DNA of 64,000 nt from Saccharicrinis fermentans DSM 9555 = JCM 21142 (lineage in GTDB: Bacteria > Bacteroidota > Bacteroidia > Bacteroidales > Marinilabiliaceae), in assembly GCF_000517085.1 (NCBI RefSeq), contig NZ_KI912107.1, positions 1,860,398 to 1,924,397 on the forward strand, in the 5' to 3' direction. The notes beneath the pieces were generated by a model. That model ran no database searches, had not been told where the DNA came from, and worked only from the letters and a program-made list of their open reading frames with translations. This document shows positions 38,485 to 48,158 of the stretch, piece after piece (the stretch's first letter is position 1; the number at the start of each line of letters is the position of its first letter). Both the position numbers and the translations under genes were made by a program.

Positions 38485-41400
38485 CTATTGTTTGACAATT
38501 TTTTTACTCATTACGTTCCCCTCCCAATCAACTATTTTTAAGAAATAAATTCCAGGTAGCAAATCCGATAGATCTATTTTTTGTTGGTCATAATCCACTG
38601 AACTTACCTTTACCAGTCTACCTTTGCTGTTATAAACATTTACTAAGGAAGCAATAAAACCATGAAAGAATAAATCATCTTTTACAGGGTTAGGATAAAT
38701 AAAAACATCTGTATTGGTAGGATCATTTATACCGATATAGGTAGCATCAAATTTTAACCAATTGATATTGCACAAATACCCGGTATCCATCCCTTTAAAA
38801 ACAATATAAACATCATGCACACCTTCTATTTCCACCACCTCTTCATTAACAGTATCCCATACTCCCCATCCTCCTGTTTGAGGAACATTTATAGTTGAAA
38901 TAAGCGTACCGTCAAGCTTGTCCAATCTAATTTCTATAAAACACTCTTTATTAGGAGACGCCAAGCGCATATCTACACTTTTAATACCTTGCATGTCTAT
39001 ATTTCTAAACATGATCCAATCATCGTTATGAATCCAGCCCAAATCAAACTGTCCATCTATATCGCTCGTAGATTCTTTTTCGACACCGTACATACTGTCG
39101 TAATCTTCCGCCTCCATACGCGACATGGGATCCCGTGAAATATTTTCAAACTGGAACCAATTCAGATTTCCGACATAAGCGTTTTCTGTTCTAAAAACCA
39201 GATACACATCATATATTCCACTTTCAACACCAATAGCAGAGCTTACTGTTTGCCAGGCTTGCCAATCCCCGGTATTTGGAATTTCCACAATTCCCACTAA
39301 TTCGCCATCTACCGCATTTAACCTAACTTCAATGAAGCCTCCCTCATATTCAGTAGCAACCCGCGCATTTATAGTATTCACATTGGTTAAATCTAAATTT
39401 TTATACATGGCATATTCACCATCATTTAATTTATTCAGATTCTTACCACCTCCCTCATCCGATGTTGCTTGAACCAATAAACCATAATAGTCATCAAAAT
39501 CTTCGGCCTGAATAATCGCATAAGGATCTACACTTTCCAAAATATCAATGTCTGATACACTATAGAAAGTATTTTCACTTTCACTGTTGGCCTGAATAAT
39601 AAGCTCTATGGTAGTTCCGGAAATTTCATTGACCGAATATAGCGTTTCACTTATTTCTCCGGTATATTCAACAATAGGTATCATATCACCACCATCAACA
39701 CGATAATACATCTTCAAGTAATCTGACTGACTCATCGAACCTACACTATTTACCCTAACATGCACATTAACAGCCTCTACACAACTAGTATCAAAGATTC
39801 CTGAAGACCAATCTTTTAACGTATTTCCCACAGTAAATCCATCATTGGAAACAGGTAATAAGCACCTTGTTACATAATCCTGGGCCAAAAATTGAATCCA
39901 ATTCAATTTCCACCCTGATGATTTTGAAGATATCACCACACTATGACTACCCTCCGCAAGATAAATCGAAGAATCGCTATTTTTTGTAGACCAGGTTGAC
40001 GCACCTCCTGTTGCCTCAAAAGAAACTTGTTCGAACTCTAACCCATCAATACTAATCATAAAATCACCCGGCACTTCACTAGCCAAACGATAATTCAATT
40101 TATAATATGCAGGCTGAGAAATATTAACATCATATTTTGCCCAGTCATTGATATTCGCGAAGGCTATATTTCTTTCGCCTTGGGTATCAGTGGTGGTTTC
40201 CGTTTCAAGACCATTCATTTCCAGGTAATCCTCAGCTTCCATTGTAAAAGAATCCTCCAGGGTAACACGTATGATTTTCGTACTCTCCAATCCACAATCA
40301 TTGGTATAAGTCGCCATATAATCACCCTCCGACTCTGGTTGCAGATCAGTTAACTCAACAGCTCTCTCGTTTGAAGAAAAGCCATTGGGCCCTGTCCAGA
40401 TCCAGCTACCTCCCATTAACGGCTCTGGCTTAAATAACACAGTATTGCCCCGAAAAACAGATATTTCGGTTGTTTGCTGGCTACTTAACAAGGTTCCGAA
40501 AACATTTTTTACTTCAATGTTAGGAACAATCTCCACCTCTGCACACTCCAGTAATACATCCAACCAATTAATATTCCAAGCAGCTGAATTAGCATATATA
40601 TTCACCACATGTACCCCTTTGCTTAAATAAAATGCATTGGGTGATGATACGGTTGTCCATGTCTGAGCAGATCCTGTAGCTGAAAAAGATATATTTTCCA
40701 CATTTTCTCCATCAATACGAAGGCTAAATTCACCAATATTGGTTTCACTAGCAAGCCTATAATTCATACTATACATTCCGTCATACGGAATATCCACTTC
40801 ATAACTCAACCAATCACCCACATCAACAGAAGTTACATTCTCACCTGCGCCAACATCAGATGAAAGCTCCGTATCAACCCCATCCATATCAGCATAATTT
40901 TCAGCTTGAATAGTTACCACTGAAACAGGCGAAAAGACTATATTATTATCCGTACCATAATCACTGACCATACCACCCGATAGCCCCAACACATTTGAAC
41001 TTTTATCGGACAAGACAATAGGGAAATGAGTAAAATTATTCATTTCAAAACCAGTACAAGAAAAATTATTCTGATGCGGAAGATTCCCATACATATGACG
41101 AATACTATTTTTATCACCTCCCACTTTAATACACAAGTTCTCATCCAAATTAAACGTAGAAGTACGTAAAGTTATATTGTGATTACTTCCGCCAATATAA
41201 GCTACACTATGCGAGCCATTATAATAAGAATCTTCAGGTGCTATAATAGTAATATCAGCATTAAAATTCTTATCTGATTCATAGGTCGATGAGTACACTG
41301 GTCCATAAGCACAATCAGCATAACAGTTTACCACATCACCCGATCCAAGCGAATAACCATTCTCACACCCGATGACTGTACATCCTTCCACATATTTAGT

Positions 41401-42363
41401 CCCTGTGGCATGTGCCAGGGTAACGCCTGTTCTCATATTTTTGATGGTACAATTTAATACAGTGGGATTATCGGTTCCTCTTGTTATCATCTCTCCGTCA
41501 ATATAAGTTGTTCCCGAGTTATAAGCACGAATTCCCCCTTCACCTGTACTCAACATATAACCTGGCGGTAACTTATATCCCCACTCAGTCATAAAATCGA
41601 TTTCATCGGCAGGCGATCCCGTACCCACTTCGGCCAGCATATCATCTGTGGATCTCATTTCTCCCTCCACATAACACCCTTCGATAACAGGATAGCTGGC
41701 ACCTTGCATAAACATGGCATGACCATAAGAACGATGAATTATGGTACAATTTTTTGCATGATTCTTAGTCCCTCGAATTAAAAAGGCCGAATGTTTATAG
41801 TGTTTAATCGTATAAGTACCCCCTTTACCAAAAGCATCACCATAACCATAAGGAAAAGAGCCTTTAACGGTCATATGAAAGCCCTCTATTCTATTTTCTT
41901 TACCATCCATGCATACACCCAATGCACTTTTTTTAGGTTGATCATACACAGAACCATCATCCACCATGGTAAGATTTTTTAATACATTATTATTACCCGT
42001 TACATGCACTTCATAAATTTGAACAGAACCAAAACTTTGAAAAACTTCGGTAGAAATATTTAAAGTAACGTCGGTAAAATCATAGGTACTATTATTTCCA
42101 GAAAACAGCAATAAGGAGATATTATCCTGAAAATTAGTCGTTCCAAACTTTCCTAATGCCACATCTACTGCTGTGATAGAATAAGTTCCAGGTTCCAGTT
42201 TAACATCTACACCATCATCATCCAAATACGGTAGTAGCTCATTTAATGAATAAACAGTTGTTTGTGAATGAGAAATGAAACACACAACAACGAATACCAT
42301 AGTCAATAATAATCTTGGATTCCCAATAAATCCATTCATTTTTAATAGTAGATTTTTTTTCAT
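38485..42363 (-). CDS. Secreted parallel beta-helix protein with four CBM6-like domains and T9SS sorting domain (1292 aa)
   Basis: The signal peptide ends near residue 34 (FISHSQ). Domains in order: right-handed parallel beta-helix (about 35-475, with NNVLKNLTMVDDG, YPVIEGCYVEGE, TVLNCTIKNMRTG); CBM6-like 1 (about 480-610, IQAENYADMDGVDTE); Ig/PKD-like (about 620-700); CBM6-like 2 (about 705-830, MEAEDYLEMNGLETE); beta-sandwich (about 835-945); CBM6-like 3 (about 948-1080); CBM6-like 4 (about 1083-1205); type A T9SS C-terminal domain (about 1206-1292, FIYPNPVKDDLFF to KKIVKQ). It is exported through the type IX system and probably cell-attached or released. The beta-helix could be a lyase or glycosidase; I see no family-specific catalytic motif. 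Confidence 0.85.
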   Translation of the reverse strand: MKKNLLLKMNGFIGNPRLLLTMVFVVVCFISHSQTTVYSLNELLPYLDDDGVDVKLEPGTYSITAVDVALGKFGTTNFQDNISLLLFSGNNSTYDFTDVTLNISTEVFQSFGSVQIYEVHVTGNNNVLKNLTMVDDGSVYDQPKKSALGVCMDGKENRIEGFHMTVKGSFPYGYGDAFGKGGTYTIKHYKHSAFLIRGTKNHAKNCTIIHRSYGHAMFMQGASYPVIEGCYVEGEMRSTDDMLAEVGTGSPADEIDFMTEWGYKLPPGYMLSTGEGGIRAYNSGTTYIDGEMITRGTDNPTVLNCTIKNMRTGVTLAHATGTKYVEGCTVIGCENGYSLGSGDVVNCYADCAYGPVYSSTYESDKNFNADITIIAPEDSYYNGSHSVAYIGGSNHNITLRTSTFNLDENLCIKVGGDKNSIRHMYGNLPHQNNFSCTGFEMNNFTHFPIVLSDKSSNVLGLSGGMVSDYGTDNNIVFSPVSVVTIQAENYADMDGVDTELSSDVGAGENVTSVDVGDWLSYEVDIPYDGMYSMNYRLASETNIGEFSLRIDGENVENISFSATGSAQTWTTVSSPNAFYLSKGVHVVNIYANSAAWNINWLDVLLECAEVEIVPNIEVKNVFGTLLSSQQTTEISVFRGNTVLFKPEPLMGGSWIWTGPNGFSSNERAVELTDLQPESEGDYMATYTNDCGLESTKIIRVTLEDSFTMEAEDYLEMNGLETETTTDTQGERNIAFANINDWAKYDVNISQPAYYKLNYRLASEVPGDFMISIDGLEFEQVSFEATGGASTWSTKNSDSSIYLAEGSHSVVISSKSSGWKLNWIQFLAQDYVTRCLLPVSNDGFTVGNTLKDWSSGIFDTSCVEAVNVHVRVNSVGSMSQSDYLKMYYRVDGGDMIPIVEYTGEISETLYSVNEISGTTIELIIQANSESENTFYSVSDIDILESVDPYAIIQAEDFDDYYGLLVQATSDEGGGKNLNKLNDGEYAMYKNLDLTNVNTINARVATEYEGGFIEVRLNAVDGELVGIVEIPNTGDWQAWQTVSSAIGVESGIYDVYLVFRTENAYVGNLNWFQFENISRDPMSRMEAEDYDSMYGVEKESTSDIDGQFDLGWIHNDDWIMFRNIDMQGIKSVDMRLASPNKECFIEIRLDKLDGTLISTINVPQTGGWGVWDTVNEEVVEIEGVHDVYIVFKGMDTGYLCNINWLKFDATYIGINDPTNTDVFIYPNPVKDDLFFHGFIASLVNVYNSKGRLVKVSSVDYDQQKIDLSDLLPGIYFLKIVDWEGNVMSKKIVKQ

Positions 42364-42404
42364 GCGATTATAATTTAATTATCAATGGCCATAAGGAACT
42401 CCCC
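42364..42404 (-). promoter_or_regulatory. Leader element copy G, 3' half only
   Basis: Only the 3' box (GGGGAGTTCCTTATGGCC) and the A/T-rich spacer ending at the gene's ATG remain. The leader ORF and hairpin are absent; the upstream gene stops about 12 bp away. It sits within an operon, between the lyase and beta-helix genes. Confidence 0.65.
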
Positions 42405-42416
42405 AAAAAAATAAAT

Positions 42417-45400
42417 TTAATGCTCGGTACATTCCTGACGTACAATTTTTCCGTCAACTGTCTCTTTCACAGACACACGCATCTTTTTAGTATCTCCGTC
42501 CAAATTTGAAATAACAATTTCCTGCACTCTGCCATCCTTTAATTCAACGAGCAATTCATTGGCACTTTTGGCTTTAACAGCCTTTATCATTGATTCATTT
42601 TCGTAGGGTTCAATAACAGATAAATAGCGGGTTTCTTTTCCAAACGTACGAACCGCCATTGTTTTGCGACGTGACGCTTCATCTCCCAAAGGAAAATCGC
42701 CGCCTATAACGGCCTTAAAACCAACTGCGCTTAACCCCGATAGGTCAATTACTATTTCGCCAGCTGCACGATGATTAGCAGGCATTGCAGGTAGTGAATA
42801 TTGCATGGGTTCTCCACCAATCTTAACCGGTCCTCCATAATAATCAAGTCCTGTCTGCGTTTGAATCACATTATTATACTTTACAGGAAGAGAAGAGATG
42901 AACAGCTCAGAACCATCTTGAAGGATTAATTTTGCATTGCCCCAAAAAATAGTATTGTTTTTGGGTTTATTCCCTAAGCGAGTGCTTAGTACCAGTTCAT
43001 TTTTCCCTTCAATATCCAATGAAATATTTTTACTTCCCAATACCCAAGCACCTGTACTATCATTCAATAAGGTTTTACCATCCGCTTTTATATCATACCA
43101 CAGTTGTTTATTAACCCCAAAGCTTTCGGGTGCAGTACCAATCATAATTTTATTCTGTTGAGGCCAAGCAGTGATCACATCTATTTTCAAAGGTCCATCT
43201 TCGCTGTATGGCATTCTAGCCCCTTCATTATCACAATTTACACCCCAGCACATTTCAAATTGAGCACGAGCACTACCTTGGGTACTATACCAGCTACAAT
43301 CCGTAATAAATTGAGCACTTCCAAGGGGATCTTGACTCATCTGCTTATCATGCTTTATACATTCCACCTTATGTGCCAATAATTGCTTAAAGCCTTTTAT
43401 TTGAAACAGCCAATCGTAAGTGTGCTCCTGTTCTGCTTGCAAGTAATCGGCCAACACCACATAATCATCCATCATGATCATCAGTCGTCGTTGTAAAACA
43501 GGTTCAGAAAAGTCTGTTAATTCCCCATAATCTGGTATATCTTCAGGCACTTGAAGCGACCTGCCCTCTTCCCAGGCCTTATAAGCAAAAGTCATATCCT
43601 TTTTATCACCATACACCATACCTCCATAAGGAGGATTGCTCCAACGTGCTTTGGTTTCTACAGCAGTAGCCTGCATCATGTCACCCGTATAGTATAAGGT
43701 TCTAAAGCTTTCCCGGGGTTCCTGCATCTTCTGGTCAACCACCACCATATTTTTATTCACAGAGGTTTGTACCAGGAATTTATACAAATAGGATTTATAG
43801 CCGTACCAATACATCTCAGGATTATAAAAACTACGACCGTACCTCATCATACTCAAGAAATTCGTTCGATCAAAGTGACCATGATATCCGCCAAAAGTAC
43901 CATAATGTAGCACTGCTTGAATCTGCTCGCGCTGTTCTCTGTTTTTAGTTTGTGAACGCAACTGAACAATACCCATATTATCGGCATAGGCAGATTGTTT
44001 TATTTTCTCCGATTTAACGGGAGGTAATTCTGGCACACCATACAACAGATTTCGGGTAGTACCACGTTGTATCACCGCAGCATATTCAGGATCTCTATAC
44101 AGGTAATAAGCTAATTCATAAGGTTCTCCCACCACTAAATCTTCTTTGGCATCATTCACCGCAAATATGACCCCGCGATAATCCAGAAAGGGAATAGCAG
44201 CATCCCACATATCTTTGATACCTACGTTATTTTTAGTGATGGTTCCCCATTTATTAAAGTTCATCCCATATAAACCAGGTTTCATACGTTCAGGTAACAA
44301 AGAATAATAGGGTGTAGTACCAATAGGCTTTTTTACATCTATAAAATCTTCACCCCAAGGCCGCAAAGCGATCGCTATTTCCGAGAACATAGTTGAGCAC
44401 CATAAGTTATATCCTACGGCACACTCATACCACCACCCATCACTCATTACTCCTTGTGTAAACTGACGATAAATACCCGATGGGGAATTCAAAGTCCAGT
44501 CAACCAAATTCCAATCCTGGATAACCAGTGCACAATAAAAAGCACCAGCCAACTCGCTCAGGTCCCAATTATTAATTCCTCCGTCATCATTTCCCAACAT
44601 AGCCGTTTCAATATACAAGCGAAATGTTTGCTCTATCAGACGATGATCTTCATCCGTCAACAGGCCACAATCTTTTACCATATCATAGGCTCGGGCAACA
44701 TCTTGAAAGACTCCTCCTTCCTTCACAAAATTATTTTGATTTACACGGTATGTAGCCGGATATCCTTTTTCTTCATCAGAAAGTTTTCGTAAAAACTCAA
44801 CACACTTTTGTGCGTATTCTTTTTTTCCTGTTAATCGGTAAGCGATGGCACAGTTCATCATATTTCCTGCCTCATTACTATGAAAAAGATAAGGTCCGCG
44901 AAAAACGTCAATAGCTGCATCTTTTGTGGCATAATCAGGCACTTGCCACTTTTCTGCTTTGTTTACATATTCTGCTAAGCCCTTTTTTGCCCAATCGTAG
45001 TTCTCTATTTTTTTTATTACTTTATTCCAATTATCCAGTGTGTGCACTATAAACGGAGAAGGAACACTCACGGCAGTAATAAACTCGATACTAGCAATCG
45101 CGTCGCCATTGGCCATAGCTTTAAGCACTTGTTTCTCCCGAGCACCCTGGGGCAACGAAGCGGGCAGTTGAACCTGCACCCTACATTTTTTCACTTCATT
45201 GGGAGCTAATTCTACTCTATCAGGCTTGACTACAGCCACCATTGACTCCCACCCTTCCTTAGGAAAGACGAGTTGAACATGCTGGTGCTTGGAACTGGTA
45301 TTCCCCAAAATAATCTCATATTGTACTTTATCGCCTGCGGCAGCTGATTTTCCCTGTATGGGTGCTTCCAAGGACAATACTTGTCCTTTTGTTAACACAA

Positions 45401-45905
45401 TATCTTTGACCTGCACTTTGTGATTATTCTCAGACAAAAACTTCATCTCAACTTTACTAACTCCTTGCAAAGTTCCTCGCTGCCCTTGGGGCAGATTAAA
45501 CATTTCCCAAGGCACAAAAACGCGTTGCCACCCTTTTCCTTTTATCGGTATACGAGCCATCGTCTCACCTTGCAATTTCCGCATACTCTCTTTGGCCACC
45601 ATAAACTTAATTTCAATTTCGGCCGAAGATTCTTTTTTCTGAAAAATGTTAAATGCCAATCCTGCATATTTACTCCAATCCTTTGCATTGGCATAAAAAT
45701 CCCGATAACCTATGGAACTGGCCTTTTTTTCAGGATAATGAAAAGAGATCACATCTCCACTCTCTATGATCCCAATATTATTTTTCACCTCTTGCACCCC
45801 CAACCAATCTGAGAAATCCTTTTTTCCCACAGAAGTTTTCAATTGCGCACTCAAAACACCTCCTAGCACTAAGGCACAAAAAAGCAATACTTGTTTCATT
45901 TTCAT
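42417..45905 (-). CDS. Large heparinase II/III-like polysaccharide lyase (1162 aa)
   Basis: The signal peptide ends near residue 20 (GVLSAQ). Residues 25-180 form a carbohydrate-binding-like beta-sandwich. Residues 180-290 are NEW3-like, with PVELAPNEVKKC-type spacing (PDRVELAPNEVKKCRVQV). The alpha/alpha toroid spans about 290-640 (INNWDLSELAGAFYCALV, DGWWYECAVGYNLWCS). The heparinase II/III-like beta-domain has GYHGHFDRTNFLSMMRYGR near 673, with His residues placed like the lyase catalytic or metal-site His. It should cleave an uronate-containing backbone by beta-elimination; the PL family is undecided. It heads the lyase, beta-helix, sulfatase and esterase operon and carries leader copy H. 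Confidence 0.85.
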   Translation of the reverse strand: MKMKQVLLFCALVLGGVLSAQLKTSVGKKDFSDWLGVQEVKNNIGIIESGDVISFHYPEKKASSIGYRDFYANAKDWSKYAGLAFNIFQKKESSAEIEIKFMVAKESMRKLQGETMARIPIKGKGWQRVFVPWEMFNLPQGQRGTLQGVSKVEMKFLSENNHKVQVKDIVLTKGQVLSLEAPIQGKSAAAGDKVQYEIILGNTSSKHQHVQLVFPKEGWESMVAVVKPDRVELAPNEVKKCRVQVQLPASLPQGAREKQVLKAMANGDAIASIEFITAVSVPSPFIVHTLDNWNKVIKKIENYDWAKKGLAEYVNKAEKWQVPDYATKDAAIDVFRGPYLFHSNEAGNMMNCAIAYRLTGKKEYAQKCVEFLRKLSDEEKGYPATYRVNQNNFVKEGGVFQDVARAYDMVKDCGLLTDEDHRLIEQTFRLYIETAMLGNDDGGINNWDLSELAGAFYCALVIQDWNLVDWTLNSPSGIYRQFTQGVMSDGWWYECAVGYNLWCSTMFSEIAIALRPWGEDFIDVKKPIGTTPYYSLLPERMKPGLYGMNFNKWGTITKNNVGIKDMWDAAIPFLDYRGVIFAVNDAKEDLVVGEPYELAYYLYRDPEYAAVIQRGTTRNLLYGVPELPPVKSEKIKQSAYADNMGIVQLRSQTKNREQREQIQAVLHYGTFGGYHGHFDRTNFLSMMRYGRSFYNPEMYWYGYKSYLYKFLVQTSVNKNMVVVDQKMQEPRESFRTLYYTGDMMQATAVETKARWSNPPYGGMVYGDKKDMTFAYKAWEEGRSLQVPEDIPDYGELTDFSEPVLQRRLMIMMDDYVVLADYLQAEQEHTYDWLFQIKGFKQLLAHKVECIKHDKQMSQDPLGSAQFITDCSWYSTQGSARAQFEMCWGVNCDNEGARMPYSEDGPLKIDVITAWPQQNKIMIGTAPESFGVNKQLWYDIKADGKTLLNDSTGAWVLGSKNISLDIEGKNELVLSTRLGNKPKNNTIFWGNAKLILQDGSELFISSLPVKYNNVIQTQTGLDYYGGPVKIGGEPMQYSLPAMPANHRAAGEIVIDLSGLSAVGFKAVIGGDFPLGDEASRRKTMAVRTFGKETRYLSVIEPYENESMIKAVKAKSANELLVELKDGRVQEIVISNLDGDTKKMRVSVKETVDGKIVRQECTEH

Positions 45906-45996
45906 ATGTTTATAATTTGTTTCTTAATGGTCATATGATACTCACCGACACCAATCAGATACCTGTTTATAAAGATATTACCACGGTTCGTTTCAT
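45906..45996 (-). promoter_or_regulatory. Leader element copy H (before large lyase)
   Basis: The short ORF MKRTVVISL (45967-45996) starts 91 bp before the gene's ATG. The outer arm ACCG/CGGT and an AAACAGG loop region are visible; inner pairing is weak. The 3' box is GGTGAGTATCATATGACC. The spacer is identical to that of copy A. Confidence 0.7.
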
Positions 45997-46129
45997 AAAT
46001 AAATGATCTACCAATGCACTGAAGCGTACAAGATATCGCATCTAAATTATAGTTATGAAAGCTTCTTACATTTTAAAATAATCCCTAATAATGAGCTATA
46101 TGTTGCACATAACCAAAAACAGCCGGCTG

Positions 46130-46155
46130 AACCCGATTATTGGGACTGCCGGCTG
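46130..46155 (-). terminator. Terminator after third SusC/SusD pair
   Basis: A GC-rich perfect 8-bp stem, CAGCCGGC with GCCGGCTG, has a 10-nt loop and is followed on the minus strand by TTTTTGG. It lies 23 bp past the SusD stop. Confidence 0.9.
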
Positions 46156-46178
46156 AAACAATTATCATGTGTTACTAT

Positions 46179-48116
46179 CTACCAACCTGGGTTTTGTACC
46201 AAAGCTGGATTTAATTCAATTTGATTTTTAGGTATAGGCTCTAGATAATTTGCAACCCGGAAACTACGTACACTGGCATCATCTATAATCAGCGCACCTG
46301 GTTTAGTAGGTGCAATACCGGCATAACTAGACGTGGCCGATTCTCCGCTTGTTAAACCATTAGGAAATACAGAAGCATCAAATAACATACGTCCATCTTC
46401 ATATTGGGGATGAACCATTGTTTCATACTCTGTACTGGTTCCTTCGTATTGAATATAATTTAGACAAGTTGACCTTCTAAGCTCATCATATGCTATTCCC
46501 CAACGCTTTAGATCATCATACCGATGTCCTTCTCCATACAGTTCAATAGCCCTTTCACGACGAATTTCACCCAACATCGTCAATTCAGGATAAGGTGCAA
46601 TTAAATCATAAGTTAAAGGTGCAACACCTGCTCGTGCTCTTATTTTATTAATCGTCATATCCAAATCACCTTGAGAAATGGGAGTAGCTCCCGAAACATT
46701 CAGCTGACCACCACCGAGTTCACAAGCAGCCTCTGCATATATCAACATTACTTCAGCCAAACGAATTTGTGGATAATTATAAGATTCAGTATTCGTTTCA
46801 CGGTTATAATTTTCAGTAACAAACTTAAGTCCGCTATAACCAACCCCTCTTTCAGCATTATTCAATAATTGAGGCCAGTAGGTATAATCGTACGATGTTT
46901 CCAACTCGACTTCTTCAAATGTTTTATCATAACGAGCACCACCTCCTCTAGCACTAGCGCCATAACCCCAATATTGTTTACCAGGTTCGCTTACTAAACC
47001 AACTAAACGTAGATCTCGGTTTTCAAACTCATCAGTCATATTCCTATAGCCTTTAAACTCACTAGAATATTGAACAGGTAAACCATCTTTACATAAATAC
47101 ATATCCATCAACTTTCGAGAAGGTGTAAACTTCATACTATGTGAAAGATTCTGGCGAATTTGCTTATAAGTATAATCGTACACTGTTTGAAAAACAAACT
47201 CTTTATTATCACTTTTCGACAACCCTGCTGGATTAGAACCATCCTCCAATGTAAACATATAGTATATGTGGCGATCGCCATAGCCTGCTCCAGCAGCCTC
47301 TAATTGAGCTCTTTTGTCCCATAGTTCAAACTCGCCACTAGACATCACGTCCAAAGCAGCTTGCTTCGCATCTGTTAACATATCTGTTATAGATGGATAT
47401 CCCTCAGGTTTATTACTTCCGGCTCCGGCTTCTATACCATCTCCATCTAAATATTCTATGTCCGACACATACTTTTCCCAGGTTGCTTCATACAGCAACA
47501 CACGCGCTTTAAAAGCCTTAGCTGCTTCAACAGAAACCATACCAGTCTCAGTACCATCATTAATATCGCTTTCAAACCTTAATCTTTCTATCGCCATATC
47601 CAGGTCTGTAAGAATCTGATAGACCACCTCATACCGACTATTCCTTGGTCCATATACCTCTTCCGAATCCACATCCAGCACGCGAGTTACAATAGGAACA
47701 CCACCGTACCGTTTCAGCATGATAAAGTGATTCCATGCCCTAAAGAAATAGCCAACTCCAAGATATTCAGCAATTTCATCCTTATCGCCAGTATACTCTT
47801 CCGCCTTTTGTATTAATTCATTTACCGCACGTAATCTGCTATACGGTTTTTTCCAATAATCATCGTCGTCCAATGCAGCTACACTATATCCATGTGCCAC
47901 ATCATCATCAGCCAAGTTACTGCATAAATCAGAAGCTTCATCTCCATCATCCCATCCCAAAGCTCCATAAAGATTATAAGAAGCATACTCGAAATGCTCA
48001 GGTTTAGTAAAATAGATCGCTTCTGTAAGTTCGTCCTTTGGATCCTGCTCCAAATAATCTTCACAACTACTCAACACAATCATTGCAGAGAGTAATGTCA
48101 TCAAGATAGTCTTCAT
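46179..48116 (-). CDS. SusD/RagB-like surface glycan-binding lipoprotein (645 aa)
   Basis: The start at 48116 gives MKTILMTLLSAMIVLSSC (lipobox Cys18) followed by EDYLEQDPKDEL, a typical mature SusD N-terminus. A longer ORF start at 48158 would precede the signal peptide. Family marks include YFFRAWNHFIMLKRYGGVPI and GEIRRERAIELYGEGHRYDDLKRWG. It is the longest of the three SusD proteins. It follows its SusC partner by 42 bp and is closed by a strong terminator. It should bind oligosaccharide at the cell surface. Confidence 0.9.
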   Translation of the reverse strand: MKTILMTLLSAMIVLSSCEDYLEQDPKDELTEAIYFTKPEHFEYASYNLYGALGWDDGDEASDLCSNLADDDVAHGYSVAALDDDDYWKKPYSRLRAVNELIQKAEEYTGDKDEIAEYLGVGYFFRAWNHFIMLKRYGGVPIVTRVLDVDSEEVYGPRNSRYEVVYQILTDLDMAIERLRFESDINDGTETGMVSVEAAKAFKARVLLYEATWEKYVSDIEYLDGDGIEAGAGSNKPEGYPSITDMLTDAKQAALDVMSSGEFELWDKRAQLEAAGAGYGDRHIYYMFTLEDGSNPAGLSKSDNKEFVFQTVYDYTYKQIRQNLSHSMKFTPSRKLMDMYLCKDGLPVQYSSEFKGYRNMTDEFENRDLRLVGLVSEPGKQYWGYGASARGGGARYDKTFEEVELETSYDYTYWPQLLNNAERGVGYSGLKFVTENYNRETNTESYNYPQIRLAEVMLIYAEAACELGGGQLNVSGATPISQGDLDMTINKIRARAGVAPLTYDLIAPYPELTMLGEIRRERAIELYGEGHRYDDLKRWGIAYDELRRSTCLNYIQYEGTSTEYETMVHPQYEDGRMLFDASVFPNGLTSGESATSSYAGIAPTKPGALIIDDASVRSFRVANYLEPIPKNQIELNPALVQNPGW

Positions 48117-48158
48117 ATTTAAATTTATTTTATTCATAATGATCATCAAATTAAGCAA

